A DNA stretch of 64,000 bases. It comes from Alphaproteobacteria bacterium (GTDB lineage Bacteria; Myxococcota_A; UBA796; UBA2385). Numbering within the stretch: position 1 is the stretch's first letter; each line of letters begins with the position of its first letter. A program made the translations under genes and the position numbers. The stretch is taken from assembly GCA_020632755.1 (NCBI GenBank), contig JACKEY010000005.1:744001-808000 (forward strand), read 5' to 3'. Below are positions 38,087 to 46,445 of the stretch, in pieces. The notes below the pieces were generated by a model. It saw only the letters and a program-made list of their open reading frames with translations, was not told where the DNA came from and made no database searches.

Positions 38087-39214
38087 TCAGTCCTCGTACG
38101 GTCTCATCCAGCGCACGGCCTCGATCCGGAGGGCCGCGAGCTCCTGTTCACCGGAGTTCACGGCGTCCCGCAGGCGGGCCATCAGGCGCTGGTAGAAGGA
38201 GAGGTTGTGGAGGGTGAGGAGGCGGGGGGCGAGGATCTCGTTGGAGAGGAAGAGGTGTCGCAGGTATGCGCGGGAGAAAGAGCGGCACGTGTAACACGTG
38301 CAGTCGGGGTCGAGCCCGCGCGGATCGACCCGGAACCGGGCGTTCTTGATGTTGAGCCGACCGCGCGAGGTGTAGAGCTGGCCGAAGCGGGCGTTGCGAG
38401 TGGGGAGGACGCAGTCGAACAGGTCCACACCCCTGGTCACCGCATCCACGATGTCAAGAGGATGGCCGACCCCCATCAGGTAGCGGACCTTGTCGACCGG
38501 CAGGTGCGGCGTCGTCAGCTCGGCCATCGCGAGCATCTGGTCCCGGGGCTCGCCCACGCTGATGCCGCCGATGGCGTAGGCGTCCAGGTCCAGCTCGACG
38601 ATCTCCTGGGCGTGGGCGATGCGCAGATCGTCGTAGAAGCCGCCCTGCACGATGCCGAGCAGGGCCGTGCGCTCGGGCCGCTGCCGATGGGCCATGCAGC
38701 GCTGAAGCCAGCGGGTGGTGCGCTCGGTGCTGCGGGCGACGCGATCCCGGTCGGCCGGCCACTCGATGCACTCGTCGAAGGCCATGGCCATGTCGACGCC
38801 GAGCGCCTCCTGGACCTCGACGCAGAGCTCGGGGGTGAGCTTGCGGTACTCGCCGTCCAGCGGCGCCCGGAACCGCACCCCCTGCTCCGTGACCTTGGCG
38901 TACTCCGACAGGGAGAAGACCTGGAAGCCACCGCTGTCCGTCAGGATCGGCCCGCTCCAGCCCATGAAGCTGTGCAGCCCGCCGAGCTCCTCGACCTCGC
39001 GGTGACCCGGCCGCACCCACAGGTGGTAGGTGTTCGCCAGCACCGCGCTGGCGCCCAGCTCGCGCAGCTCCGGCGGGGTGATGCCCTTGACGGTGCCGTA
39101 GGTGCCGACAGGCATGAAGGCCGGCGTCGGCACATCGCCGTGCGGGGTGCGCAGCACGCCCGTGCGGGCACGACCGGCGGTCGCGAGCAGCGAGAAGGAC
39201 AGGCAGGAGCTCAC
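38087..39214 (-). CDS. tgt: queuine tRNA-ribosyltransferase
   Basis: 375 residues from GTG at 39214, coupled to queA by GTGA. 'SGGFQVFSLSEY' holds the catalytic Asp region 'ILTDSGGFQ', the nucleophile Asp is in 'GVDLFDCVLPTRNAR', and the zinc site is 'DCTCYTCRSFSRAYLRHLF'. It swaps guanine-34 for preQ1 in GUN tRNAs. It is next to queA, which acts on the same base. Confidence 0.96.
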   Translation of the reverse strand: MSSCLSFSLLATAGRARTGVLRTPHGDVPTPAFMPVGTYGTVKGITPPELRELGASAVLANTYHLWVRPGHREVEELGGLHSFMGWSGPILTDSGGFQVFSLSEYAKVTEQGVRFRAPLDGEYRKLTPELCVEVQEALGVDMAMAFDECIEWPADRDRVARSTERTTRWLQRCMAHRQRPERTALLGIVQGGFYDDLRIAHAQEIVELDLDAYAIGGISVGEPRDQMLAMAELTTPHLPVDKVRYLMGVGHPLDIVDAVTRGVDLFDCVLPTRNARFGQLYTSRGRLNIKNARFRVDPRGLDPDCTCYTCRSFSRAYLRHLFLSNEILAPRLLTLHNLSFYQRLMARLRDAVNSGEQELAALRIEAVRWMRPYED

Positions 39215-40275
39215 GGAGCCTCCGGCGCGCGACCGGGGGGGGCCAGGTCGAGCAGCATCGCGTCACCGTAGGAGTAGAACCGGTAGCGGGCCGCGACGGC
39301 GTGGGCGTAGGCATCGGCGGTCCGGGCGACACCGGCGAAGGCCTGGACCAGCGCCAGCAGGCTGCTTCCCGGCAGGTGCAGGTTGGTCAGCAGGCGATCC
39401 ACCACGGCGAAGGGCCGGCCCGGTCGGATGAACAGGTCGGTGGTCCCGGTGCCGGCCGTCACCTCGCCGGTCTGCACCGCGGACGCCTCCAGGACCCGCG
39501 TGCTCGTCGTGCCGACGGCGACGACGCGGCCCCCCTCGGCCCGGGTCCGGGCGACCTCGGCGGCCGTCGCGGCCGGCACGGTCCAAGGCTCGCGGTGCAG
39601 GCGGCCGGCCGCCACGTCTTCCGGCGACAGCGGCCGGAAGGTCCCCGGACCGACGTGCAGGGTCACCGAAGCACGCCGGATCCCCCTCGCCTCGAGCCGC
39701 GCGAGCACCTCGTGGCTGAGGTGCAGGCCGGCGGTGGGTGCTGCGACCGCTCCGGGCGGGCCGGCGTAGACCGTCTGGTACCGGATCCAGTCGTCTGCGT
39801 CGTCGTCCCGCCCCAGGTAGGGCGGCAGCGGCATGTGACCGGCCGCCGCCATCAGTGCGGCCGCCGACGGCCGGGGGCGCACCTGCCAGCTGCCGTCGGC
39901 GAGACGCTGCACCAGGTCGATGGCGCCCCCCTCCAGCGACAGGGACTCGCCCTCCTTCAGCCGCCGTCCGGGACGCACGAGCGCCTCCATCGAGCCGTCG
40001 ACCTCGGTGGTGGGCAGCAGCAGCACCTCCACCCGGCCGCCCGATGCCCGGGTCGCGAACAGCCGGGCCGGTACCACCCGCGTGTCGTTGACGACCAGCA
40101 GATCGCCCGGCTGCAGCAGGTCGGGGAGGGCCACCACGGCGCGATCCTCGAGGCCCGACTCCATCACCCGCAGCAGGCGCCCGCCGTCCCGCGACGCGGG
40201 CGGCCGCCGAGCGATCAGCTCGTCGGGCAGCTCGTAGTGCAGGGAGCGCAGGAAGGCGGCGGAGTCGACGGGCAT
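39211..40275 (-). CDS. queA: S-adenosylmethionine:tRNA ribosyltransferase-isomerase
   Basis: 354 residues. 'YELPDELIARRPPASRDGGRLL' (two stretches), 'GDLLVVNDTRVVPARLF', 'PTAGLHLSHEVLARLEARGI' and 'VGTTSTRVLEA' are the QueA signatures. It turns preQ1 in tRNA into epoxyqueuosine. It is the first gene of the queA-tgt-yajC-secDF group, divergent from the S1-domain gene. Confidence 0.96.
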   Translation of the reverse strand: MPVDSAAFLRSLHYELPDELIARRPPASRDGGRLLRVMESGLEDRAVVALPDLLQPGDLLVVNDTRVVPARLFATRASGGRVEVLLLPTTEVDGSMEALVRPGRRLKEGESLSLEGGAIDLVQRLADGSWQVRPRPSAAALMAAAGHMPLPPYLGRDDDADDWIRYQTVYAGPPGAVAAPTAGLHLSHEVLARLEARGIRRASVTLHVGPGTFRPLSPEDVAAGRLHREPWTVPAATAAEVARTRAEGGRVVAVGTTSTRVLEASAVQTGEVTAGTGTTDLFIRPGRPFAVVDRLLTNLHLPGSSLLALVQAFAGVARTADAYAHAVAARYRFYSYGDAMLLDLAPPGRAPEAP

Positions 40276-40420
40276 GGCATCCGGAGGCAGGAGCGCCCGC
40301 GGCGGTAGCCGGTACCCCCAGACCCGGCAACGCCCGCCCGGCCCGACGCAGCGCGCACGAGACGGCCATGCCGCCCCGTCGCTGCCGGGCTACGCGCCCC
40401 GCTCTCGCATCGGAGTTGCC

Positions 40421-41941
40421 GTGAGCCGCATCCCCAAGGACGACGACCAGCCGACCTATCGCCGGACCAGCATCCGTCGGCGCAAGCGCGACGAAGACGA
40501 GGCGGCGCCCGAGGCCGGGGTCGAGGCCGGGGTCGAGGCCGGGGTCGAGGCCGCGGTCGCCACAAATACCGCGGAGGTCGTCGAGGCCGCAGCGCCCCCC
40601 GCCGCTCCGACGCCCCCCGTCGCCGAAGCGGTCGTCTCCCCCCAGGCGCCTCCCCCTGCGAAGCCGGCTGCTCCGAAGCCTGCTCCGAAGCCTGCTCCGA
40701 AGCCCACTCCGAAGCCCGCCGCTCCGGCCCGGCCGTCGCTCGACGCCGACGCCCTGCTCGCCGAGCTCGAGGGCTTCGGCGCCGAAGACATGGCCGCTCT
40801 GCTGGGTGCGGCCGGCCCCCACGACCTCGAGCCCGGCGACACCGTCCAGGGGCCCATCGTGCGGGTCACCGTCGACACCGTCTTCGTGGACCTGGGCGGC
40901 AAGTCCGAGGCCTGGATCGCCCGCCACGAGCTGGCCGAGGACGAGGACCTGTCGCTCGGCGCCCCCCTGGAAGCCCGCGTGCTGTCGAACGGCGCCGGCG
41001 GGCTGCGGCTGACCCGGACCCTGTCCGGCTCGGCGGCGGCCGAGGCCATGGAAGCGGCGCTCGAGGCCGGCATCCCGATGGACGGCCGCGTCGAGTCCCG
41101 CAACCCCGGCGGCTTCTCGATCGCGCTCGGCGCCACCAAGGCCTTCTGCCCCATCTCGCACATCGACCGCTACCCGGGCGACGGCGAGGCGCTGGACGTC
41201 TACATCGGCCAGACCCTGCCCTTCAAGGTCATCGAGGTCCGCGGCCGCGACGTGGTCGTGAGCCACCGCGCCGTCCTCGACGAGCTGGCCGAGGAGCAGG
41301 CCGAGGCATTCTGGGCGTCGGCGACGGTCGGCGACGGCTTCGAGGGCACCGTCACCGGCCAGAAGCCCTACGGCGTGTTCGTCGACATCGGCGGCGTCAC
41401 CGGCCTGCTGCACAAGCGCGAGCTGGGCTGGGACGAGGACGCCGAGCTGCCGGCCCGCGGCACCCGGATCCGCGTCCGCGTGGTGGACATCGACCGCGAC
41501 AAGAAGCGGATCAGCCTGTCGATGAAGGACGAAGCCGTCGGTCCCTGGATGCGCGTCGGCACCGACTTCGTCGTCGGCCAGGTCTACCCGGGCAAGGTCG
41601 TGCGGCTGACCGACTTCGGCGCCTTCGTGCAGCTGGCGCCCGGGCTGCAGGGCCTGGTGCACGTCAGCAACCTGGCCGACCGGCGCATCGAGCACCCCGG
41701 CGACGTGGTCAAGGTCGGCGAACAGGTCCAGGTCCGCCTGATGTCCGCCGATCGCGAGCGCGAGCGCCTGGAGCTCGGCATCCGCCAGGCGGCCGAGGGC
41801 TGGGAGCCCGACCAGGACGGCCGCAGCCGTGGGCGCGGCCCCGCCGCCCCCCGCAAGCCCGAAGAGCACCGCGAAGGCGGGCTCGGCACCTTCGCCGATC
41901 TGCTGGGCGGGCTGGACCTCGGCAAGAAGAAGCGCCGCTGA
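40421..41941 (+). CDS. S1-domain RNA-binding protein (ribosomal protein S1-like)
   Basis: 506 residues from GTG at 40421 with GGAG 6 bases upstream. The first 110 residues are low complexity: basic at the start, then (EAGV)n, Ala/Pro and PKPAPKP. Four S1/OB units follow at about 137, 217, 303 and 385: 'VQGPIVRVTVDTVFVDLGGK', 'DGRVESRNPGGFSIALGATK', 'FEGTVTGQKPYGVFVDIGG' and 'YPGKVVRLTDFGAFVQLAPG'. The tail is Lys/Arg-rich. Ordinary S1 has six units, so this is either a shortened S1 or an accessory RNA-binding protein. Probably cytoplasmic and monocistronic. Confidence 0.8.
   Translation: MSRIPKDDDQPTYRRTSIRRRKRDEDEAAPEAGVEAGVEAGVEAAVATNTAEVVEAAAPPAAPTPPVAEAVVSPQAPPPAKPAAPKPAPKPAPKPTPKPAAPARPSLDADALLAELEGFGAEDMAALLGAAGPHDLEPGDTVQGPIVRVTVDTVFVDLGGKSEAWIARHELAEDEDLSLGAPLEARVLSNGAGGLRLTRTLSGSAAAEAMEAALEAGIPMDGRVESRNPGGFSIALGATKAFCPISHIDRYPGDGEALDVYIGQTLPFKVIEVRGRDVVVSHRAVLDELAEEQAEAFWASATVGDGFEGTVTGQKPYGVFVDIGGVTGLLHKRELGWDEDAELPARGTRIRVRVVDIDRDKKRISLSMKDEAVGPWMRVGTDFVVGQVYPGKVVRLTDFGAFVQLAPGLQGLVHVSNLADRRIEHPGDVVKVGEQVQVRLMSADRERERLELGIRQAAEGWEPDQDGRSRGRGPAAPRKPEEHREGGLGTFADLLGGLDLGKKKRR
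40511..40558 (+). repeat. 12-bp tandem repeat (four copies)
   Basis: gaggccggggtc repeated three times exactly and once with a single change, encoding EAGV units in the S1-domain protein. In frame. Confidence 0.85.
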
Positions 41942-41977
41942 GCGCCACGCTCGCCCGGCGCCTTCCGCCGCCGACGC

Positions 41978-43018
41978 TCAGCGCGGCGGCAGGGCGTCGA
42001 GCTCGGCCCGCAGGAGCTTCAGGTCCTCGAAGGTCTGGAGCTTCTCTTCGCGGCTCCCGGCCTGGGCCCGACGGATCAGGAAGGCCGGGTGGAAGGTGGG
42101 CAGGACCCGCGCCCGACCGCCCGGCCAGCGGATCTCCTGCCACTGCCCGCGCAGCTTCGTGATCCCGCCGCCCCACAGCGCCCGGCTGGCGACGCTGCCC
42201 AGGACCAGCACCAGGTCCGGCCGGATGCTCGCGAGCTGGGCCAGCAGGAAGGGCCGGCAGGCCGCCAGTTCTTCGGCCTGCGGGTTGCGGTTGCGCGGCG
42301 GGCGGCACTTCACCATGTTCACGATGTAGACCTGATCGCGGCGCAGCCCCAGCACGTTCTCGATCATCCGGTCGAGCATCTGGCCCGCGGGACCGACGAA
42401 GGGCTCGGCCTGCAGGTCCTCCTGCTCGCCGGGGCCCTCGCCCAGCACGACCAGTCGCGCGCCAGGGTCGCCGACCCCGAAGACGATGTTGCGACGGCCC
42501 TCGCACAGGCCGCAGCGGCTGCAGTCGCCCAGGACCTCGCGCACACCCTCGAGCCGGCTGGCGGGATCGGGACGCTCGACGGCCGCACGCAGGCCCTGCC
42601 GCTGGGCCTGCAGTGCGTCGTCGGTGCCCGCCGCCTCGTCGGGGAACAGGCCGCCGGGACGGGCGAGCCGCTTCCAGCGGTCTCCGAGCTCGACCCCCGG
42701 TGCGGGCGTCGCCGCCCGTGTGGGCTCCGGCGTCGCGGGAGGAGCGGTGCGGGGAGGGGCCCCCTGGGGAGAGGCTGCGCGAGGAGGAGCCGTCCGAGGA
42801 GGAGCCGTCCGGGGAGGAGCCGTCCGGGGAGGAGCCGCCTGGGGAGGACTCGCCCGGGGAGGAGCCGTCCGGTCTTGCGCCGGAGGAGCAGGCTGGTCGT
42901 CCACCGGGAGCGCCGTGACCCCGCGCAGCGCCTGCCAGCTGGCCCACGCCTGCACGTCGGCGAGCAGCTCCGCGAGCTCCTCGTGCGGCAGCAGCGCTTC
43001 TTCCGAGTCGCGATCCAC
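41978..43018 (-). CDS. family 4 uracil-DNA glycosylase (4Fe-4S)
   Basis: 346 residues from GTG, with GAGGAGGAGG just upstream. The catalytic part is C-terminal (about 150-346): 'VVLGEGPGEQEDLQAEPFVG' is motif 1, 'VNMVKCRPPRNRNPQAEEL' and 'LPTFHPAFLIR' are later motifs. Cysteines in 'DCSRCGLC', 'VKCRPP' and 'AACRPF' can hold the 4Fe-4S cluster. Residues about 40-110 are a low-complexity Pro/Arg/Thr/Ala insert (TAPPR repeats). The enzyme removes uracil from DNA and starts base excision repair; the family is also called UdgA or SPO1 polymerase-like. Confidence 0.88.
   Translation of the reverse strand: MDRDSEEALLPHEELAELLADVQAWASWQALRGVTALPVDDQPAPPAQDRTAPPRASPPQAAPPRTAPPRTAPPRTAPPRAASPQGAPPRTAPPATPEPTRAATPAPGVELGDRWKRLARPGGLFPDEAAGTDDALQAQRQGLRAAVERPDPASRLEGVREVLGDCSRCGLCEGRRNIVFGVGDPGARLVVLGEGPGEQEDLQAEPFVGPAGQMLDRMIENVLGLRRDQVYIVNMVKCRPPRNRNPQAEELAACRPFLLAQLASIRPDLVLVLGSVASRALWGGGITKLRGQWQEIRWPGGRARVLPTFHPAFLIRRAQAGSREEKLQTFEDLKLLRAELDALPPR
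42745..42890 (-). repeat. 15-bp tandem repeats in uracil-DNA glycosylase gene
   Basis: Imperfect 15-base units (core ggaggagccgtccgg on the plus strand) encode the TAPPR repeats of the linker. In frame. Confidence 0.75.
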
Positions 43019-43074
43019 CCGACCTCCTCCTCAGTCCGAGCCTATCCCGTCCGCGCCCGGGCCCTCCTCGCCCG

Positions 43075-43743
43075 CTACCGCATCGGCCCGACGAAGGTGG
43101 GCCTCCCCTCCCCCCGCAGCCGCCAGCCACGTCGGCGCAGGCTGCCCACCAGCGCCAGCACGGGCAGACCGATGACGTTGCGCATGTCGCCGTCGAGCGC
43201 GGCCACCAGCCAGGCCCCCCGGCTCTCGATCATGTACCCGCCGGCGCAGCCGCGGGCCTCGCCCAGCGCCACGTAGGCTTCGATCTCGGCGTCTTCGATG
43301 TCGTCGCGGAACCGGACCGTCGTGGTCTGCTCGAAGGCCTCGGCGCCGCCCAGGGCGGCCGGCGCCTCGATCGCGACGGCGGTGGTCAGCTGGTGCGCCG
43401 CCCCGCGGAAGGCCGCCAGCCGGGCGCGCCAGGCCGCGTCGTCCACGGGCTTTCCGATGGCTTCGTCCCCACCGGGCTGCCACAGCACCTGGTCGGCGCC
43501 GATCACCAGGTGTTCCGGGAACCGGCGGGCGACGGCGCGGGCCTTGGCCAGGGCCCGGAGCCGGGCGGTCTGCACCGGGTCGCTGCCCACCAGCGGGTCC
43601 TCGTCGACGCCGGGGTCCACCCCGTGCACGCCCAGCCCGCTCTCTTCGAGCATGCCGAGGCGCCAGCGGCTGCTGCTGGCCAGGACCACCGCATCGCGCG
43701 AGAGTGCGCTGCCCACGGGGTCCATCTCGTCGCCGTCCGTCAT
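43075..43743 (-). CDS. maf: Maf/YhdE-family nucleotide pyrophosphatase
   Basis: 222 residues; ATG at 43743 is chosen because GGAGG lies 6 bases upstream (a GTG one codon earlier is possible). 'VVLASSSRWRLGMLEESGL' is the N-terminal signature, 'VIGADQVLW' carries the metal-site Asp, and 'GCAGGYMIESRGAWLV' is the C-terminal loop. Maf proteins hydrolyse dTTP/UTP or modified nucleotides and were linked to septum control. It is divergent from the Hsp70 locus. Confidence 0.85.
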   Translation of the reverse strand: MTDGDEMDPVGSALSRDAVVLASSSRWRLGMLEESGLGVHGVDPGVDEDPLVGSDPVQTARLRALAKARAVARRFPEHLVIGADQVLWQPGGDEAIGKPVDDAAWRARLAAFRGAAHQLTTAVAIEAPAALGGAEAFEQTTTVRFRDDIEDAEIEAYVALGEARGCAGGYMIESRGAWLVAALDGDMRNVIGLPVLALVGSLRRRGWRLRGEGRPTFVGPMR

Positions 43744-43768
43744 CACCTGCCTCCGGCTCGACCCCGCG

Positions 43769-43798
43769 TTGGTGTCGGCGCACCCCCGATGCTACCGT
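43769..43798 (+). promoter_or_regulatory. weak promoter candidate for the Hsp70 locus
   Basis: TTGGTG - 18 bases - TACCGT, about 90 bases before the Hsp70-vWA start. No CIRCE-type (HrcA) inverted repeat was seen in the 145-base gap. Confidence 0.25.
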
Positions 43799-43888
43799 CC
43801 CGCCGTTCCGTCAACCGTCCTGTAGGGCAGACCTCGCCGTCCCACGACCGGCAGCGCCCGACCCGGCCCTCCCCCCGGAAGGAGTCCG

Positions 43889-45898
43889 ATGAAGTCCCGA
43901 GCCGTCGGCATCGACCTGGGCACGACCTACTCGGCCATCGCCCACGTCAACAAGCACGGTGTCCCCGAGATCCTCGCCAACGCCGAAGGCGATCGGATCA
44001 CGCCGTCCGTCATCCTGTTCGACGGCGACGACATCATCGTCGGCAACTACGCGAAGCAGGCGGCCGTCGCCTTCCCCGAGCAGATCGTCGAGTTCGTCAA
44101 GCGCCACGTCGGCGAGGACGACTTCGCCTTCGAGTACCGGGGAGAAGCCTACTCGCCGGAGAAGCTGTCCAGCTTCATCCTGGCGCGGCTGAAGCACGAC
44201 GCCGAGCATCGGCTGGGCCACCGCATCGAAGAAGCCGTCATCACCGTGCCGGCCTACTTCGGCGACAAGCAGCGCCGGGCCACCATCCGGGCCGGCGAGC
44301 TCGCCGGGCTCAAGGTGCTCAAGCTCATCAACGAGCCGACGGCCGCCGCCTTCGCCTACGGCCTGGCGAACCAGGGCAAGGACATGCGCTGCCTGGTCTT
44401 CGACCTGGGCGGCGGCACCTTCGACGTCACCATCGTCGACATCGTGGGCAACGACATCAACGTCCTGGCCACCATCGGCGACCACCAGCTCGGCGGCAAG
44501 GACTGGGACGACGCGCTCATCCAGCACGTCGCCCAGGCCTTCGAAGCCAAGCACGGCACCGACCCCCTCGACGACCTGGCGGCCTACCACGACCTCCGCC
44601 AGAAGTGCGTCAGCGCCAAGCTCTCGCTGTCGCGCCGTCCCAAGGTCAACATCTTCTACGACCACGACGGGCGCATCCTCCGCCAGGAGATCACCCGCGC
44701 GACCTTCGAAGACCTGTCGGTCGGCCTGCTGGGCCGCTGCGAGGCCTTGACCCGCGACGTGCTCGACGACGCCGGGCTCAAGCCCGACGACATCGACACC
44801 GTCCTGTTGGCCGGCGGCTCGACCCGCATGCCGATGGTCCGGGCCCTCATCAAGCGGCTGTTCGCCCAGGCGCCGGCGACGGACATCAACCCCGACGAGT
44901 GCGTCGCCCTGGGAGCCGCGCTGACCGCGGCCCTCGAGAGCGCCCGCCTGGCCGGCGAAGCCCCGCCGGTCGACATCCGCACCCACGACGTGACCAGCCA
45001 CAGCCTGGGCATGGTGGTGTACCGGGACGGCCGGCTGCACAACAGCCCGATCATCCGCCGCAACAGCCGGATCCCCTGCGATCGCACCCGCGACGACTAC
45101 GTCACGACCCACGACGGGCAGTCGGCGATGGACCTGTGGCTGGTCCAGGGCGAGAACCCCGATCCGCTCGAGTGCAACGTCCTCGGCCACTTCGAGTTCT
45201 ACGGCATCCCGCCGCGCCCCGCCGGCAAGACCCAGCTCGCGGTCACCTACCGCTACAACGCCAACGGCATCGTCGAGGTCGAGGCCATGGACCTCAACAC
45301 GGGCCAGACCCTCGCCCACCGCCTGGCGAGCGGCGGCGTGACGCTGGAAGACCTGGCCCGCAACCGGGTGCCGATGCACATCGCGCTGCTCATCGACTGC
45401 TCGGGGTCGATGTACGGCCGCAACATCGACGCGGCGCGCTCCTCGGCGGCCGCCTTCATCGAGCGCACCCTCGACCACAACACCCACATCTCCGTCGTGG
45501 CCTTCCCCGGCGGGGTGCTCGCGCCCCCCACCCAGGACAAGGGCGAGCTGCTGTCGGCCCTCAAGGGCCTGACGCCGATCGGCTCGACGCCGATGGCGCT
45601 CGGCCTGCGGCACGCCCGCGAAGCGCTCAAGGGTCCCGCCGGCGTGCAGCGCGTCTACGTCATCCTGACCGACGGCCACCCCGACGATCCCGACGCGACC
45701 ATGGCCGAGAGCCAGCGGATCCGCCGCACCGGCGGCCGCGTGGTCACCATCGGCGTCGGGCGGCAGGTCCACCAGGACTTCCTGCAGAGCCTCTGCTCGC
45801 GCGCCGGCGACTTCCACTACGTCGATCAGAGCGTCGAGCTCGAGGGGGCCTTCATCAACCTCGCCACCGAGCTGAGCGACGACGGCAAGGAGTCCTGA
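43889..45898 (+). CDS. Hsp70 (DnaK-like) chaperone fused to a vWA domain
   Basis: 669 residues; ATG at 43889 with AAGGAG at 5 bases. Residues 1-370 are an intact Hsp70 ATPase: 'GIDLGTTYSAIA', 'INEPTAAAFAYG', 'VFDLGGGTFDVTIVD' and 'LAGGSTRMPMVRA'. Residues about 375-490 look like the substrate-binding beta domain ('HDVTSHSLGMVVYRDG' at its start), but the usual hydrophobic interdomain linker (VLLLD) is missing. In place of the helical lid, residues 493-669 form a von Willebrand A domain with a full MIDAS (DCSGS, then 'GSTPMALGL' and 'ILTDGHPDD'). The predicted function is an ATP-driven chaperone or switch with metal-dependent protein binding. First gene of a five-gene chaperone locus. Confidence 0.88.
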   Translation: MKSRAVGIDLGTTYSAIAHVNKHGVPEILANAEGDRITPSVILFDGDDIIVGNYAKQAAVAFPEQIVEFVKRHVGEDDFAFEYRGEAYSPEKLSSFILARLKHDAEHRLGHRIEEAVITVPAYFGDKQRRATIRAGELAGLKVLKLINEPTAAAFAYGLANQGKDMRCLVFDLGGGTFDVTIVDIVGNDINVLATIGDHQLGGKDWDDALIQHVAQAFEAKHGTDPLDDLAAYHDLRQKCVSAKLSLSRRPKVNIFYDHDGRILRQEITRATFEDLSVGLLGRCEALTRDVLDDAGLKPDDIDTVLLAGGSTRMPMVRALIKRLFAQAPATDINPDECVALGAALTAALESARLAGEAPPVDIRTHDVTSHSLGMVVYRDGRLHNSPIIRRNSRIPCDRTRDDYVTTHDGQSAMDLWLVQGENPDPLECNVLGHFEFYGIPPRPAGKTQLAVTYRYNANGIVEVEAMDLNTGQTLAHRLASGGVTLEDLARNRVPMHIALLIDCSGSMYGRNIDAARSSAAAFIERTLDHNTHISVVAFPGGVLAPPTQDKGELLSALKGLTPIGSTPMALGLRHAREALKGPAGVQRVYVILTDGHPDDPDATMAESQRIRRTGGRVVTIGVGRQVHQDFLQSLCSRAGDFHYVDQSVELEGAFINLATELSDDGKES

Positions 45899-45899
45899 C

Positions 45900-46433
45900 G
45901 TGTCCGACGACAAGCACAGCCCCCAGGAATTCAGCCTGGACGCCCTCTCGCAGGAGATGGGCAGCATCAAGGAGTTCGTCGAACAGCAGGGCCGGCGGGA
46001 CGAGGTCCAGCAGAAGGCCTTCGACGCGCTCTACGAGGAGCTGCGCCAGTACAAGGAGGACTTCGTCTTCCAGGCCGAGAAGCCGCTGCTGCTCGACCTG
46101 CTGTTGTTCTACGACAGCCTGAACTGGTTCCAGCAGTCGCTGGTCAAGCAGGAGATGAGCCCCGAGGTCATCTCGGACAGCTTCCAGTACCTGATCGACG
46201 AGTTCCTGGAGCTCCTGTACCGCCGCGACGTGCTGCCGATGGAGGGAAAGCGAGGCTTCGACCGCGAGTCGCAGAAGGCCATCAAGGTGGTCCACACCAG
46301 CGACGAAGGCCAGGACTACACCATCCGCCAGGTGCTCAAGCGCGGGTTCACCCGGGGCGGCCGGGTGCTGCGCCCGGAGGAAGTGGTGATCAACCGCTAC
46401 GACCCCGGCAAGCCGGAGCGCGAGGACTCGTGA
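45900..46433 (+). CDS. GrpE-like nucleotide-exchange factor
   Basis: 177 residues from GTG at 45900, one base after the Hsp70-vWA stop, with AAGGAG at 8 bases. A long N-terminal helix (residues 10-60) is followed by 'LLLDLLLFYDSLNWFQQSLV' and a C-terminal beta wing with 'RGFDRESQKAIKVVHT' and 'TRGGRVLRPEEVVINRY', where GrpE has 'FDPxxHeAv' and 'GRVLRPAxV'. The family releases ADP from Hsp70. It sits between two Hsp70 genes, so it could serve one or both. Confidence 0.8.
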   Translation: MSDDKHSPQEFSLDALSQEMGSIKEFVEQQGRRDEVQQKAFDALYEELRQYKEDFVFQAEKPLLLDLLLFYDSLNWFQQSLVKQEMSPEVISDSFQYLIDEFLELLYRRDVLPMEGKRGFDRESQKAIKVVHTSDEGQDYTIRQVLKRGFTRGGRVLRPEEVVINRYDPGKPEREDS

Positions 46434-46445
46434 TCGGGGCATGCC

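Noticed and set aside
34286..39271. Plus-strand open frame of 1661 codons
   Set aside because: Antisense to secF, secD, yajC and tgt; it follows from GC-rich codon use and its translation has no domain.
43744..43888. CIRCE or HrcA operator before the Hsp70 locus
   Set aside because: No TTAGCACTC/GAGTGCTAA-type inverted repeat is present.
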